64,000 bases of DNA from Microbacterium oxydans (GCF_000956405.1 NZ_JYIV01000030.1:434001-498000); one strand, 5' to 3'; shown: positions 16,718 to 25,805, counted from the stretch's first letter. The notes: generated from the letters alone by a model not told the origin. Made by a program: numbers and translations.

Positions 16718-17173
16718 TCAGAGGCCGACGCTGAACGTGATCATGGGCTCGCCGCCGAGCGGATGAGGCACCGGACCGGACATCGGCCGGAATCCCTGCT
16801 GTTCATAGAGCCGGATGGCGGGGTTTCCTCGCCGCACAGCGAGCTCGACCGTGGAGTACCCGGCGTCCTTCGACGCCAACATCGCGTCCTTGAGCAGAGC
16901 TCTTCCGATCCCCTTGCCGGAAGACGCAGGGATCACCGCGATTCGCTCCAGCACTGCCGCAGTCTCATCACCGGACTTGGGTGCCGTCAGCGCGAAGCCT
17001 GCAAGGGGCTCCCCTGCCAGCGCGAACCGGATGAGCGGCCCATCGAACAGCGTGCGCATGCGGGAGGCGACTGCGTCCGCGTCGAGCTCTCCATCGCGGT
17101 GTCGAAGCGCCTGCACCCAGAGGTCGACACATCTCGCGATGTCCTCGGCTGTTCCCGCGATGATGTCCGTCAT
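16718..17173 (-). CDS. GNAT family N-acetyltransferase
   Basis: 151 aa. Typical single GNAT domain: VLERIAVIPASSGKGIGRAL contains the acetyl-CoA pyrophosphate loop, and AIRLYEQQGFRP the closing strand-helix. It lies 15 bases upstream of the RimJ-like GNAT gene and reads in the same direction, so the two are probably co-transcribed. Substrate unknown. Confidence 0.87.
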   Translation of the reverse strand: MTDIIAGTAEDIARCVDLWVQALRHRDGELDADAVASRMRTLFDGPLIRFALAGEPLAGFALTAPKSGDETAAVLERIAVIPASSGKGIGRALLKDAMLASKDAGYSTVELAVRRGNPAIRLYEQQGFRPMSGPVPHPLGGEPMITFSVGL

Positions 17174-17221
17174 ACGGGCAATCGTCGCACGCTCGAAAGG
17201 TCCGTCGCCGCGAACCGGGCG

Positions 17222-17590
17222 CTAGTGCGCGGACCACACCCCGAGTTGAGTGCCAGACGGATCCGCGAAGTGCAGCCGGCGCCCGCCGGGGAACTCATAC
17301 GGCTCCTGGAGGATTGTGCCCCCGGCCGCCACGATGGCATCCTTCGTGGCGTCGAGTTCGTCGGAGTAGAGCAGCACCAGCGGGCCACCAGCGGGACGCG
17401 CCTCGTCGGCGAGCAGCAGACCCCCGGCTTCGTTCCCGTCACTGCGAGGAGACACGATCCCCGCATAGCCGGGGCCATAGTCGTTGAAGCTCCAGCCGAA
17501 CGCCTCGGCGAAGAAGCGCTTCGAGGCGTCGAGGTCGGTGACGACGAGTTCGACGTAGTCGAGTGAGTGATGCAGAGGTGTGCTGGTCAT
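17222..17590 (-). CDS. VOC family protein
   Basis: 122 aa from the ATG at 17590; the much longer open frame upstream merely shadows the divergent MFS gene. It has two VOC half-domains: LDYVELVVTDLDASKRFFAE and RRLHFADPSGTQLGVW. Small VOC proteins of this size bind metals or hydrophobic drugs, or act as lyases or isomerases; no specific function can be given. It lies upstream of the two GNAT genes on the same strand, 48 bases away, and is divergent from the MFS gene. Confidence 0.85.
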   Translation of the reverse strand: MTSTPLHHSLDYVELVVTDLDASKRFFAEAFGWSFNDYGPGYAGIVSPRSDGNEAGGLLLADEARPAGGPLVLLYSDELDATKDAIVAAGGTILQEPYEFPGGRRLHFADPSGTQLGVWSAH

Positions 17591-17641
17591 GGCGTCAGGA
17601 TAGCTCCCACCTCCGACATCGCGGAGGAGTAGCGTTGAGGG

Positions 17642-18967
17642 GTGCCGCAGGTCTCCCACTCCCCCGTCTCGACACCGGGATGGCGGGCCTGGATCATCTG
17701 GTCGGTCGGCGTCGCGGCCTATGTGCTCGCCATCACGAACCGCACCTCTCTCGGAGCCGTCGGCGTCCAGGCAGCCGATCGTTTCCACGCCGACGCCTCG
17801 ACGCTGGCCCTGTTCGCCGTCGTCCAGCTCGCGGTCTACGGCGGAATGCAGATCCCCGTGGGAATCCTCCTCGACCGTTTCGGATCGCGGCCGATCATGA
17901 CGATCGGGATGCTGCTCATGGCCGCTGGCCAGCTGACGATGGCCCTCTCCCCCAGCATCGGCATCGCGATCTTCGCACGCGTACTGCTCGGTGCAGGAGA
18001 TGCCGCCATCTTCCCCGCCGTGCTGCGCCTCGTGGCCACGTGGTTCCCAGCCCAACGCGGACCTCTGATGGTGCAGTTCACGGGCATCATCGGTCAGGCA
18101 GGGCAGCTCATCGCCCTGGTCCCCGTCGCCGCCCTCCTGCATGCCACCACCTGGACGATCACCTTCGGCAGCATCGCAGGACTCGGCGTGCTGTTCACGA
18201 TCCTCGTGGCACTCGTCATCCGGAATCACCCGATCGAGCGCGGGGCCGACGTCACAGTGAACACCGACACAGGTGTCGTCCGTGTGGTCACCTCCGCGAT
18301 AGATACCGGTGTCGGCATACGTGCGGCCTGGGCGCATCCAGGGACTCGCCTCGCCTTCTGGTCGCACTTCACCACACCGTTCGCGGGAACCGCATTCGTG
18401 CTGCTCTGGGGCATGCCCTTCCTCACAGCGGCCGAGGGGTTAGACACCGCGCACGCGGCCGGCATCATCTCCGTATATGTCGTTGCAGGAATGTTCTTTG
18501 GCCCCATCATCGGGGACCTCTCCCGCCGGATGCCGAACCACCGGTCCCTCGCACTCGTGCTCCCGGCCGTCGGAGTTCAGATGGCAGCGTGGATCTCTGT
18601 CATCGCCGTCCCCGAGGCCGCACCGCTCTGGCTCCTCTATGTGCTGGCGATCGCTCTCGCCACCGGAGGCCCCGCATCGATGATCGCATTCGACCACGCC
18701 AGAACGCACAACCCCTCCCACCGCCTCAGCACTGCCACGGGCGTCACGAACGCCGGAGGGTTCATCGCCGCGCTCATCGCAATCTTCCTCATCGGCCTCG
18801 CCCTCGATCTGCAGGGCGCCGGCACGCCGGAGACCTACTCGCTGGAAGCGTTCCGCATCGCATTCCTCATGCCGATTCCGCTCTGGATCATCGGCACGAT
18901 CTTCATCCTCGTCGAGCGCAAGCGGACACGCATCCGCATGGGGCTCGACCCGGAACGTCGCCGCTGA
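17642..18967 (+). CDS. Major facilitator superfamily transporter
   Basis: 441 aa from a GTG. Twelve hydrophobic segments are visible, with the MFS motif A-like loop LLDRFGSRPIMTIG between helices 2 and 3, and a broad central cytoplasmic loop. The N-terminal half (TNRTSLGAVGVQAADRF) resembles the anion:cation/nitrate-nitrite or sialate-like carriers loosely, but the substrate is not predictable. It is a single-gene unit, divergent from the VOC gene and convergent with the arginase-like gene. Confidence 0.87.
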   Translation: MPQVSHSPVSTPGWRAWIIWSVGVAAYVLAITNRTSLGAVGVQAADRFHADASTLALFAVVQLAVYGGMQIPVGILLDRFGSRPIMTIGMLLMAAGQLTMALSPSIGIAIFARVLLGAGDAAIFPAVLRLVATWFPAQRGPLMVQFTGIIGQAGQLIALVPVAALLHATTWTITFGSIAGLGVLFTILVALVIRNHPIERGADVTVNTDTGVVRVVTSAIDTGVGIRAAWAHPGTRLAFWSHFTTPFAGTAFVLLWGMPFLTAAEGLDTAHAAGIISVYVVAGMFFGPIIGDLSRRMPNHRSLALVLPAVGVQMAAWISVIAVPEAAPLWLLYVLAIALATGGPASMIAFDHARTHNPSHRLSTATGVTNAGGFIAALIAIFLIGLALDLQGAGTPETYSLEAFRIAFLMPIPLWIIGTIFILVERKRTRIRMGLDPERRR

Positions 18968-18995
18968 CGGCAGTCCCCCGGGCAGCGTCCGCGGT

Positions 18996-19808
18996 TCAGC
19001 GCAGCAGGTGCTGCAGTGTCTCGAGCACGAGCTCCACGCTGAGGTGCTCGGGCACATCGGCGTCGCCTGCCTCGAACTCCGCGAGTTCGACGCCACGCAC
19101 AGAACCTTGGGGCAGTGCGGCAAAGATCCCGGCGATCTGATGCGGCAGAAGGCCTCCCCCGATGCGATACGCCGCGGGGATGTATCCGGGCTCGAGCACG
19201 TCCCAGTCGACGTGAATCCACACCGGGCGTCCAGCCACGATGTCCACGATGCGCTCAGGTGTGCTCTCCGCCGGCGGGAGCACGGTGACACCCGCCTCCG
19301 CGAGCAGGTCGCCCTCAGCGGGGTCGATGTCCCGCCCGCCGACGACGATCACCTGCTTCGGGTCGATGCCTGCACCGTGGCCGCTGTCCCAGAGCCCGCA
19401 CGCCGCGGCGAGCACCATGCCACCGAGATAACCGGACTCCGTGGTGTCTGGGGTGTTGAAGTCGCCGTGCGCGTCGATCCACAGCAGCACCGCCCCCGGA
19501 TGATGCTCGGCAACCGTGGGAAGAGTCCCGAGGCTGACGGCGCAGGTGTTGGTGATCAGCAGGGGTGTCGTCCCCGCGGCAAGGGCGTCCTGCAACGCAG
19601 CCCGGATCCCCTGAAGCGTCTGCTCCGCCTCCGGCAACGCCTTCGTCCAGTCGTCGACAACACTCGGGGTCGGCGTGCCGATGGTCTGTGCCTCGATCGA
19701 CAGCAGGGACGACACGGCCTCGCCCACTCGGCGTGCGCCGACCAAGGCGCCGTCGGTGCGGTCGGCCACCCGGCCCTGAGAGACGATGAGCGAATAGGAG
19801 GATGACAT
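18996..19808 (-). CDS. Arginase family (ureohydrolase-like) protein with altered first metal site
   Basis: 270 aa. The binuclear metal motif DAHGDFN (D112, H114, D116) and HVDWDVLEP (D201, D203) are intact. The usual GGDHS box that supplies the first histidine ligand reads NTCAVS, with Cys89 in place of His. The family includes arginase, agmatinase and formiminoglutamase, but the guanidino substrate here is not predictable, and the Cys change suggests a divergent subgroup. It is convergent with the MFS gene, and the FGE-like gene next upstream is on the same strand. Confidence 0.8.
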   Translation of the reverse strand: MSSSYSLIVSQGRVADRTDGALVGARRVGEAVSSLLSIEAQTIGTPTPSVVDDWTKALPEAEQTLQGIRAALQDALAAGTTPLLITNTCAVSLGTLPTVAEHHPGAVLLWIDAHGDFNTPDTTESGYLGGMVLAAACGLWDSGHGAGIDPKQVIVVGGRDIDPAEGDLLAEAGVTVLPPAESTPERIVDIVAGRPVWIHVDWDVLEPGYIPAAYRIGGGLLPHQIAGIFAALPQGSVRGVELAEFEAGDADVPEHLSVELVLETLQHLLR

Positions 19809-19889
19809 GTCCTTCAGCCTGGCATCCGCACGGCCAGAGGGACAAATGCGCCGATCTCCCGGAGAGCCGGCACGGAGAATTCGTCTGAG

Positions 19890-20792
19890 TCAGCCGCGGC
19901 GCGGGGTCCATCCCGATGGCAGAGGTCCGTCCTGGACAGCACGCTCTCGATCCGCTCGCTCCGACCAGCCCTGCGCGCGTCCCGGGGTGTCGAAGGCACC
20001 TCGAGCGAGCCTCAACCCCACGTCCTGGTGGTGCATGCGCGGGGCTCCCCCACGGCGCACGGATGCCCGCACGCTCCAGGCATCGTCGGCGAAACCGCCT
20101 CCGCGGAACACACGGTAGTCGTCGTAGCGGGCGGGGTCGAGCAGGTCCCAGCACCATTCCCAGACATTGCCGAGCGTATCGAAGAGGCCGTTGAGGTTCG
20201 GGAGCTTGCCGCCGACGTCCTGTGGCGAGGAGACTCCGTCCGCCGCTGTCCACGCCGCGTCGGCGAGCGGCGCGTAGTGAGGGCCTGTCGAGCCGGCACG
20301 ACAGGCGAACTCCCACTCCGCCTCCGTGGGCAGTCGGTATCCGTCCGCCGTCGTATCCCACGTGACGACCTCGCCGTCGAACGAGGAGACTCCGTCCGCC
20401 GCTGTCCACGCCGCGTCGGCGAGCGGCGCGTAGTGAGGGCCTGTCGAGCCGGCACGACAGGCGAACTCCCACTCCGCCTCCGTGGGCAGTCGGTATCCGT
20501 CCGCCGTCGTATCCCACGTGACGACCTCGCCGTCGAACGAGTAGCTCCGCTCCAGCCCCTCCCACTCCGACGCGGCATTGCAGAAATGCACCGCTCGCAA
20601 CCAGCTGAGATCCGCGGCGGGGCGGCGAGGGTGCCGCGCAGGAACGCCCAGCACCTCGGCAAGTTGTTCCTCCGTCACCGGGAACACGCCGATCTCGAAC
20701 GGTTCGAGGGCGACCTCTCGCCTCTCCTGCCTGCGTGCGTCGTGCAGCGTCACCGTTCCGGCGCTGATGGCCGCGAGCTCGAAGTCACTCAC
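19890..20792 (-). CDS. Formylglycine-generating-enzyme-like (SUMF1/FGE-sulfatase) domain protein with internal duplication
   Basis: 300 aa from a GTG. FGE-sulfatase domain features: PFEIGVFPVTEEQLAEVLG, YRLPTEAEWEFACRAG, LGNVWEWCWD and RVFRGGGF...VGLRLAR. The YRLPTEAEWEFACRAG block appears twice because residues 86-137 and 138-189 are identical, encoded by a perfect 156-bp tandem repeat. Without it the protein would be 248 aa, the normal domain size. The cysteine pair used by true FGEs near the C-terminal RGG motif is absent (RGGGFADDAW), so sulfatase activation is unlikely. Members without it often act in other redox or metal chemistry. Function unknown. Confidence 0.82.
   Translation of the reverse strand: MSDFELAAISAGTVTLHDARRQERREVALEPFEIGVFPVTEEQLAEVLGVPARHPRRPAADLSWLRAVHFCNAASEWEGLERSYSFDGEVVTWDTTADGYRLPTEAEWEFACRAGSTGPHYAPLADAAWTAADGVSSFDGEVVTWDTTADGYRLPTEAEWEFACRAGSTGPHYAPLADAAWTAADGVSSPQDVGGKLPNLNGLFDTLGNVWEWCWDLLDPARYDDYRVFRGGGFADDAWSVRASVRRGGAPRMHHQDVGLRLARGAFDTPGRAQGWSERADRERAVQDGPLPSGWTPRRG
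20226..20541. repeat. Perfect 156-bp direct tandem duplication inside the FGE-like gene
   Basis: Unit 1 spans 20226-20381 and unit 2 spans 20382-20537, with the 4-base CGAG at the start of each unit and again at 20538-20541. The copies are identical across all 156 positions compared by eye, keep the frame (52 codons), and are bounded by CGAG microhomology. This suggests a recent slippage or unequal-recombination event, or an assembly error. Confidence 0.9.
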
Positions 20793-20823
20793 CGGGATCA
20801 GGCGCCGTCGAAGGAGGTGGTGC

Positions 20824-21579
20824 TCATGAGGGGACCCGCTCGACCCATGACGGGTACTTGGCTGTCCGGCCGTCTCCGGACGAGGTCCGGGTCACCCGAC
20901 GTCGTACCCACGGTCCGACGAACTCGCGGTAGTACGCCAGCCCCGAGGGCTCAGTGCCGAGTCGATCGCTCGGAGCCCACCACGTCTCCGGGGGCTCGAA
21001 GCCGAGTGCGTGCAGCACCCGGGCGGCCACACGGTGATGACCCGACGCATTCATGTGCAGCCTGTCCTCGGCCCAATAGGCGCCGCGGGAGAGCTCACGG
21101 TCGGGCCAGTTGAGCGCCCGGATCACATCGGGACGGTCTTCGATGCGCCGCAGCACGGCTTCGGACAGCAGATCACCCCGTCGCTGCACGAGGGAGCCCA
21201 TCGGGAGCTGACCACTCGGGTTCGCTCCGGAGAGCAGGATCATCGTCACCCCCTCCTCGTCGCATCTGCGCAGCACGCGGCTGAAGGCATCGGCGATGTG
21301 CTCGACGTCGGTACGCGGGCGCAGCATGTCGTTGCCGCCACCGTTGAACGAGAGATGCGTGGGACGCAGGGCGAGTGCAGGTTCGAGCTGCTCTTCGACG
21401 ATGGGCCAGGCGAGCTTGCCCCTGATCGCGAGATTCGCGTACTGGATGGGGTGCCCGGCTGCGTCGGCCCACCCCTGAGCCGCCAGGTCGGCCCAGCCGC
21501 GCTCTCGTCCATCCGGGAGCACGTCACCGACACCCTCTGTGAACGAGTCGCCGATCGCTACGAAGCGCACATCTGCCAT
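20824..21579 (-). CDS. SGNH/GDSL-type esterase-lipase family protein
   Basis: 251 aa. Block I GDSFTEGVGD with the nucleophile Ser12, block III GGGND, and block V DRLHMNASGHHRVA giving the catalytic Asp-His pair. The cysteine-poor, cytoplasmic-looking protein lacks a signal peptide. SGNH hydrolases cleave ester bonds of lipids, sugars or other acyl compounds; the substrate cannot be read. It sits 31 bases upstream of the FGE-like gene in the same direction, so the pair may be one transcription unit. Confidence 0.9.
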   Translation of the reverse strand: MADVRFVAIGDSFTEGVGDVLPDGRERGWADLAAQGWADAAGHPIQYANLAIRGKLAWPIVEEQLEPALALRPTHLSFNGGGNDMLRPRTDVEHIADAFSRVLRRCDEEGVTMILLSGANPSGQLPMGSLVQRRGDLLSEAVLRRIEDRPDVIRALNWPDRELSRGAYWAEDRLHMNASGHHRVAARVLHALGFEPPETWWAPSDRLGTEPSGLAYYREFVGPWVRRRVTRTSSGDGRTAKYPSWVERVPS

Positions 21580-21639
21580 CGTCCCAGCCTATTGCGGGGT
21601 GACGACGCACGGCGCCGGAAAGCGTCGGGTCGCCGCGCG

Positions 21640-23001
21640 TCAGCGGTCGTCGAGAGCCTGGCCGCCGCGATCGGCGAGTCCCCAGGCCGCAGCGGCAGCG
21701 CCGAGGAAACACATTCCGAACACCGCGAACAGCAGCGGCGCACCACCCGCGATCAGGAGGACCGGGACGGAGAGCGGTGCGATGATCGACGCGATGCGCC
21801 CCACTCCAGCGGCCCAACCCGCGCCGGTGCCCCGCAACGAGGTCGGATAGATCTCCGGAGTCACCGCGTACAGGGCTCCCCAGGCACCGAGGTTGAAGAA
21901 CGACAGCGCCATGCCGGCGGCGATGATGGCCCCCTCCGTCGTCGCAGTGCCGAAGACCACAGCCGAGACCGCCGAGCCGAGAAGGAAGACGGAGAGCGTC
22001 AGCCGACGGCCCCAGACCTCGATGAGCCACGCGGCAACAGCGTATCCGGGGAGCTGAGCCAGTGTGATGATGAGCGTGAAGCCGAAGGAGCGCACCAGAT
22101 CGAAACCGGCATCGACGAGGATGCTCGGGATCCAGATGAACGCCCCGTAGTAGGCGAAGTTCACACCGAGCCACACCAGCCAGAGACACAGCGTGCGCAG
22201 CCGGAACTCACGGCTCCAGAGCGTCGCCAGCCGTGCGCGTGCGGTGACGGCGATCGCCTGCGACGCCGGTTCCTTCCGAATGGCGGGAGCCGTCTCCACC
22301 CGCGCCTCCGCCTCGAAAGCCGAGACGATGCGGTCTGCTTCCGCGATCCGTCCGCGCGATGCGAGCCAGCGAGGCGACTCGGGCATCCGCCACCGCACGA
22401 AGAGCGCGTACACGGCAGGGATGGCTCCGAGGGCGAATGCCCAGCGCCAGCCGTCGTCGGAGGCGGGGATGACCAGGAACCCGATGAGAGCGGCTGCCGT
22501 CCACCCGAGTGCCCAGAACGCCTCCAGCACGACGATGAGACGGCCTCGGATCCGGGCGGGTGCGAACTCGCTCACATAGGTCGATGCCACCGGAAGTTCG
22601 GCACCGAGCCCGAGGCCGACCAGAAATCGGAGGACCAAGAGCGCCGCGAGGCCGCCGACGAGTGCGCTGGCGCCGGTGGCGAGGCCGTAGACGAGCAGGG
22701 TGAGGGCGAACACCTGCCGCCGTCCGTAGCGGTCCGCCAGGAGACCGCCGAGGGTCGCGCCGATCGCCATGCCGATGAAGCCGACCGAGGCGATCCAGCC
22801 GGCCTCCCCTTTGGACAGCCCCCACTGCTGCGTCAGGGCCGCGAGGATGAAGGAGATGAGACCGACATCCATCGCGTCCAACGCCCACCCGAGCCCGGAG
22901 CCGGTGAGCAAGCGGAAGTGTCGGCGCGTGAACGGCAGGACATCCAGGCGCTCAGCCAACGATGAGCGGCTCGGCAAGGCGGTGTTGGCCATGCTCCTCA
23001 T
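21640..23001 (-). CDS. MFS transporter of the sugar/aromatic-acid porter type
   Basis: 453 aa; the internal ATG at 22992 (MANTALPS) is an alternative start. Twelve hydrophobic segments, with the duplicated loop motif R-x-G-R-R in both halves (ADRYGRRQVF between helices 2-3 and VWGRRLTLS between 8-9) and PESPRWLASRGR after helix 6, as in sugar-porter and aromatic-acid carriers. It is the longest gene of this accessory stretch. Substrate unknown. It is on the same strand as the SGNH gene, 60 bases away, and near the upstream LLM flavoprotein gene. Confidence 0.88.
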   Translation of the reverse strand: MRSMANTALPSRSSLAERLDVLPFTRRHFRLLTGSGLGWALDAMDVGLISFILAALTQQWGLSKGEAGWIASVGFIGMAIGATLGGLLADRYGRRQVFALTLLVYGLATGASALVGGLAALLVLRFLVGLGLGAELPVASTYVSEFAPARIRGRLIVVLEAFWALGWTAAALIGFLVIPASDDGWRWAFALGAIPAVYALFVRWRMPESPRWLASRGRIAEADRIVSAFEAEARVETAPAIRKEPASQAIAVTARARLATLWSREFRLRTLCLWLVWLGVNFAYYGAFIWIPSILVDAGFDLVRSFGFTLIITLAQLPGYAVAAWLIEVWGRRLTLSVFLLGSAVSAVVFGTATTEGAIIAAGMALSFFNLGAWGALYAVTPEIYPTSLRGTGAGWAAGVGRIASIIAPLSVPVLLIAGGAPLLFAVFGMCFLGAAAAAWGLADRGGQALDDR

Positions 23002-23039
23002 CGTAGAGCCGAGCGCCCGACGCCCCGCGCCCGATGACG

Positions 23040-24074
23040 TCAGTCCTGCGCGGCGAGGATCCGCTTCACGCGCGGGATGACCTCGGTGCCGTACAGCTCG
23101 ATGCTGCGCATCATCGACTCATGCGACAGGGTGCCCGTGGCGTACTTGAGGTCGAAGCGGCCGAGACCCAAGGTCGTGATGGTGTCGGCGATCTTCGCGG
23201 CGACCCGATCCGGCGACCCCGAGTAGATCGCCCCCTCCGGTCCGACGTCATTCTGGAAGCGCGCGCGACTGTAGGCCGGCCATCCACGCTCACGGCCGAT
23301 GGTGTTGTTCATCGCCTCGAATCCGGAGTACGCGGCATCCCAGGCTTCCGCGTCAGTCTCGGCGATATGACCGGGCGAGTGCACCGAGACCGGATGCGAC
23401 GTGGTGCCGAACGACGCCACCGAGCGGTGGTACAGGTCGACGAACGGCTTGAACCGCACCGCCGGGCCCCCGATGATCGCCAGCATGAGTCCGAGACCAT
23501 GGCGAGCGACGCGGACCACCGACTCCGGGCTTCCGCCCACGCCGACCCAGGTGCGCAGACCCTTCTCGGTCTTCGGGAACACGTTCGCATTCTCCAGCGA
23601 GGGCCGCATCGTTCCCGACCAGGTCACGGGCTCTTCCTTCAGGAGCTCGACGAACAGCTCGAGCTTCTGCTCGAAGAGTGCGTCATAGTCGCGCAGGTCA
23701 TAGCCGAACAGGGGGAAGGACTCGATGAAGGAGCCGCGCCCGAGCACCACCTCGGCCCGGCCGTTCGACAGCGCATCCAACGTCGAGAAGCGTTCGAAAA
23801 CGCGCACAGGGTCATCGGAGGACAGCACGGTCACCGCGGTGCCCAGCCGGATGTGCTCGGTGCGCGCCGCGATGGCCGCCAGCACCATCTCCGGGGCCGA
23901 CACCGCGAACTCCGTGCGGTGGTGCTCCCCCACTCCGAAGAAGTCCACGCCCACGGAGTCCGCGAGCTCCGCCTGCTCCACGATGTTGCGGATTGTCTGC
24001 GCTCCCGTGAGGAGCTCCCCGTCCGCGTCTCGCGTGATGTCGCCGAACGTGTCCAGTCCGAATTCGATGCCCAT
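23040..24074 (-). CDS. LLM-class flavin-dependent oxidoreductase
   Basis: 344 aa, ATG preceded by GGAAGGGA. A TIM-barrel luciferase-like protein: MGIEFGLDTFGD, SVGVDFFGVGEHH near the N-terminus (the FMN-site His-containing patch), LGTAVTVLSSDDPVRVFERF, and GRAEVVLGRGSFIESF are family blocks. These FMNH2- or F420-dependent enzymes oxidise small molecules. Lack of a partner reductase nearby leaves the cofactor open. It lies between the MFS and DUF885 genes on the same strand. Confidence 0.88.
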   Translation of the reverse strand: MGIEFGLDTFGDITRDADGELLTGAQTIRNIVEQAELADSVGVDFFGVGEHHRTEFAVSAPEMVLAAIAARTEHIRLGTAVTVLSSDDPVRVFERFSTLDALSNGRAEVVLGRGSFIESFPLFGYDLRDYDALFEQKLELFVELLKEEPVTWSGTMRPSLENANVFPKTEKGLRTWVGVGGSPESVVRVARHGLGLMLAIIGGPAVRFKPFVDLYHRSVASFGTTSHPVSVHSPGHIAETDAEAWDAAYSGFEAMNNTIGRERGWPAYSRARFQNDVGPEGAIYSGSPDRVAAKIADTITTLGLGRFDLKYATGTLSHESMMRSIELYGTEVIPRVKRILAAQD

Positions 24075-24128
24075 GTCATCCCTTCCTATTCAGATGAATG
24101 AACACGAGCTCGGCCGGTCGCATTCCCG

Positions 24129-25805
24129 TCAGCGCGGGAGCAGAGCGCTGCGGAGAGTATCGAGGCCGACGCCGCCCATGTCGAGCGCCCGCTTGTGGAA
24201 GTCCTTGAACGAGAACGCATCGCCTTCCGCCGCACGGACACCATCGCGGACCTGCTCCCAGATGCGCTGGCCGACCTTGTACGACGGCGCCTGTCCCGGC
24301 CACCCCAGGTAGCGGTTCACCTCGAACTGCACGAACTGGTCCGACATGTTCACGTTCCGGCGCATGAAGTCGAGCGCGTAGTCCGCGTCCCACACACCCT
24401 CGCCGTCGAGACGCGGTTTGCCCAGGTGCACGCCGATGTCGAGCACCACCCTGGCCGCGCGCATGCGCTGACCGTCGAGCATGCCGAGACGATCGGCGGG
24501 GTCGTCGAGGTAGCCGAGCTGCTCCATCAGACGTTCGGCGTAGAGCGCCCAGCCTTCCGCATGGCCGGACGTGCCCGCGAGCAGACGACGCCAGGAGTTG
24601 AGCTCGGCGCGGTTGTACACGGCCTGCGCGATCTGCAGGTGATGCCCGGGGACGCCCTCGTGGAACACCGTGGTGAGCTCGCGCCAGGTGTCGAACTCGG
24701 TGACTCCCTCGGGAACCGACCACCACATGCGACCGGGGCGCGAGAAGTCGTCCGTCGGTCCGGTGTAGTAGATGCCACCCTCCTGGGTGGGGGCGATCAT
24801 GCACTCGAGCGTGCGGATCGCCTCGGGGATGTCGAAGTGCGAGGCCCCCAGTTCAGCGACTGCCCTGTCACTCGTCTCCTGCATCCACTTCTGCAGCGCG
24901 TCCGTGCCGACGAGCTTGCGTGCCGGGTCGGCCTCGAGGTGAGCGACGGCTTCCTCGACCGAGGCGCCAGGCAGGATCTCGTTCGCGATGGCCGTCTGCT
25001 CCGCCACCATGCGCGCGAGCTCTTCGCGACCCCACTCGTACGTCTCGTCGAGGTCGATCGTCGCGCCGAGGAAGCGCCGGGAGTTGAGGGCGTACAGCTC
25101 GCGCCCGACGGCGTCGACCTCCCCCGCCGCAGGAGCGAGCTCCTCAGCGAGGAAGCGACGGAGCTCGTCGTAGGCGACGCGTGCAGCCGCCGAGTTGTCG
25201 GCGAGCGTGCGCGCGAGCGAGGCAGGCAGCTGACCCTCCGCCGGGTCGGCCTCCGCGACGAATGCGGCGAAGAACCCATCGTCGGCGGTGTAGCGGTCGA
25301 TCTGCGTCGCGACCTCGACGACCTGACGACGCGCCGGCGTCACTCCTTCGGCGATGCCGGTCCGGAGCGTCTCGACATATCCGCGGAGCGCATCCGGAAC
25401 GGCCGCGAGACGGGTCGCGATCACGTCCCAGTCCTGCACGGTCGCGGTGGGCATCAGATCAAACGCGGAGCGCACGTCCTGCGCGGCCGAGGCGATGACG
25501 TTGAGGTCGCGCAGGTGCCACTTGGCATCGTGGAGTTCGAGATCGAGGCGGAGCTCGGCGCTGAGGTCGGTCTTCGTCACCTCGTCGATCGCGTCGACGG
25601 GCTCGAGCGCCGAGAGCCGGTCGAGTGTCGCACGGGTCGCGGCGGCGATCTCCTCATGCCCTTGCGGGCTCAAGTCGCCGAAGCGGTCGTTCACCTCGTC
25701 GCGGCCGATGTACGTGCCGAGAGTGGGAGCCAGTACCGCGATCGTGTCGACCCATTCATCGGCGACAGCGTCGATGGCAGAAGGGGTGCGAGGAGCTGAA
25801 GTCAT
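24129..25805 (-). CDS. DUF885 family protein (peptidase-like)
   Basis: 558 aa from the ATG at 25805 (MTSAPRTPSAID); the longer frame upstream enters polA. The strongest mark is HEGVPGHHLQ (H382-E383...H388-H389), a variant zinc-protease-like motif conserved in DUF885, preceded by an acidic helical domain and followed by GTSGHAEGWALYAERL and a C-terminal GQAPSYKVGQRIW. The family is regarded as M32/M3-like peptidase-related, but activity is unproven for most members. It has no signal peptide. It lies 42 bases downstream of polA in the same direction. Confidence 0.87.
   Translation of the reverse strand: MTSAPRTPSAIDAVADEWVDTIAVLAPTLGTYIGRDEVNDRFGDLSPQGHEEIAAATRATLDRLSALEPVDAIDEVTKTDLSAELRLDLELHDAKWHLRDLNVIASAAQDVRSAFDLMPTATVQDWDVIATRLAAVPDALRGYVETLRTGIAEGVTPARRQVVEVATQIDRYTADDGFFAAFVAEADPAEGQLPASLARTLADNSAAARVAYDELRRFLAEELAPAAGEVDAVGRELYALNSRRFLGATIDLDETYEWGREELARMVAEQTAIANEILPGASVEEAVAHLEADPARKLVGTDALQKWMQETSDRAVAELGASHFDIPEAIRTLECMIAPTQEGGIYYTGPTDDFSRPGRMWWSVPEGVTEFDTWRELTTVFHEGVPGHHLQIAQAVYNRAELNSWRRLLAGTSGHAEGWALYAERLMEQLGYLDDPADRLGMLDGQRMRAARVVLDIGVHLGKPRLDGEGVWDADYALDFMRRNVNMSDQFVQFEVNRYLGWPGQAPSYKVGQRIWEQVRDGVRAAEGDAFSFKDFHKRALDMGGVGLDTLRSALLPR

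Noticed and set aside
20226..20541. Direct repeats as a possible CRISPR or transposon footprint
   Set aside because: Only two units, in frame within a protein-coding domain, with 156-bp units and no spacers or terminal inverted repeats.
20811..21113. A strong ribosome-binding-like sequence AAGGAGG and ATG at 20826 on the plus strand
   Set aside because: The frame it opens is antisense to the SGNH gene and shows no protein similarity; the AAGGAGG is chance on the opposite strand.
21010..22965. A 651-codon open frame on the plus strand
   Set aside because: Antisense to the SGNH and MFS genes; composition is Arg/Gly/Asp/Glu-rich without a domain.
24195..25799. A 534-codon open frame on the plus strand
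   Set aside because: Antisense shadow of the DUF885 gene with no family features.
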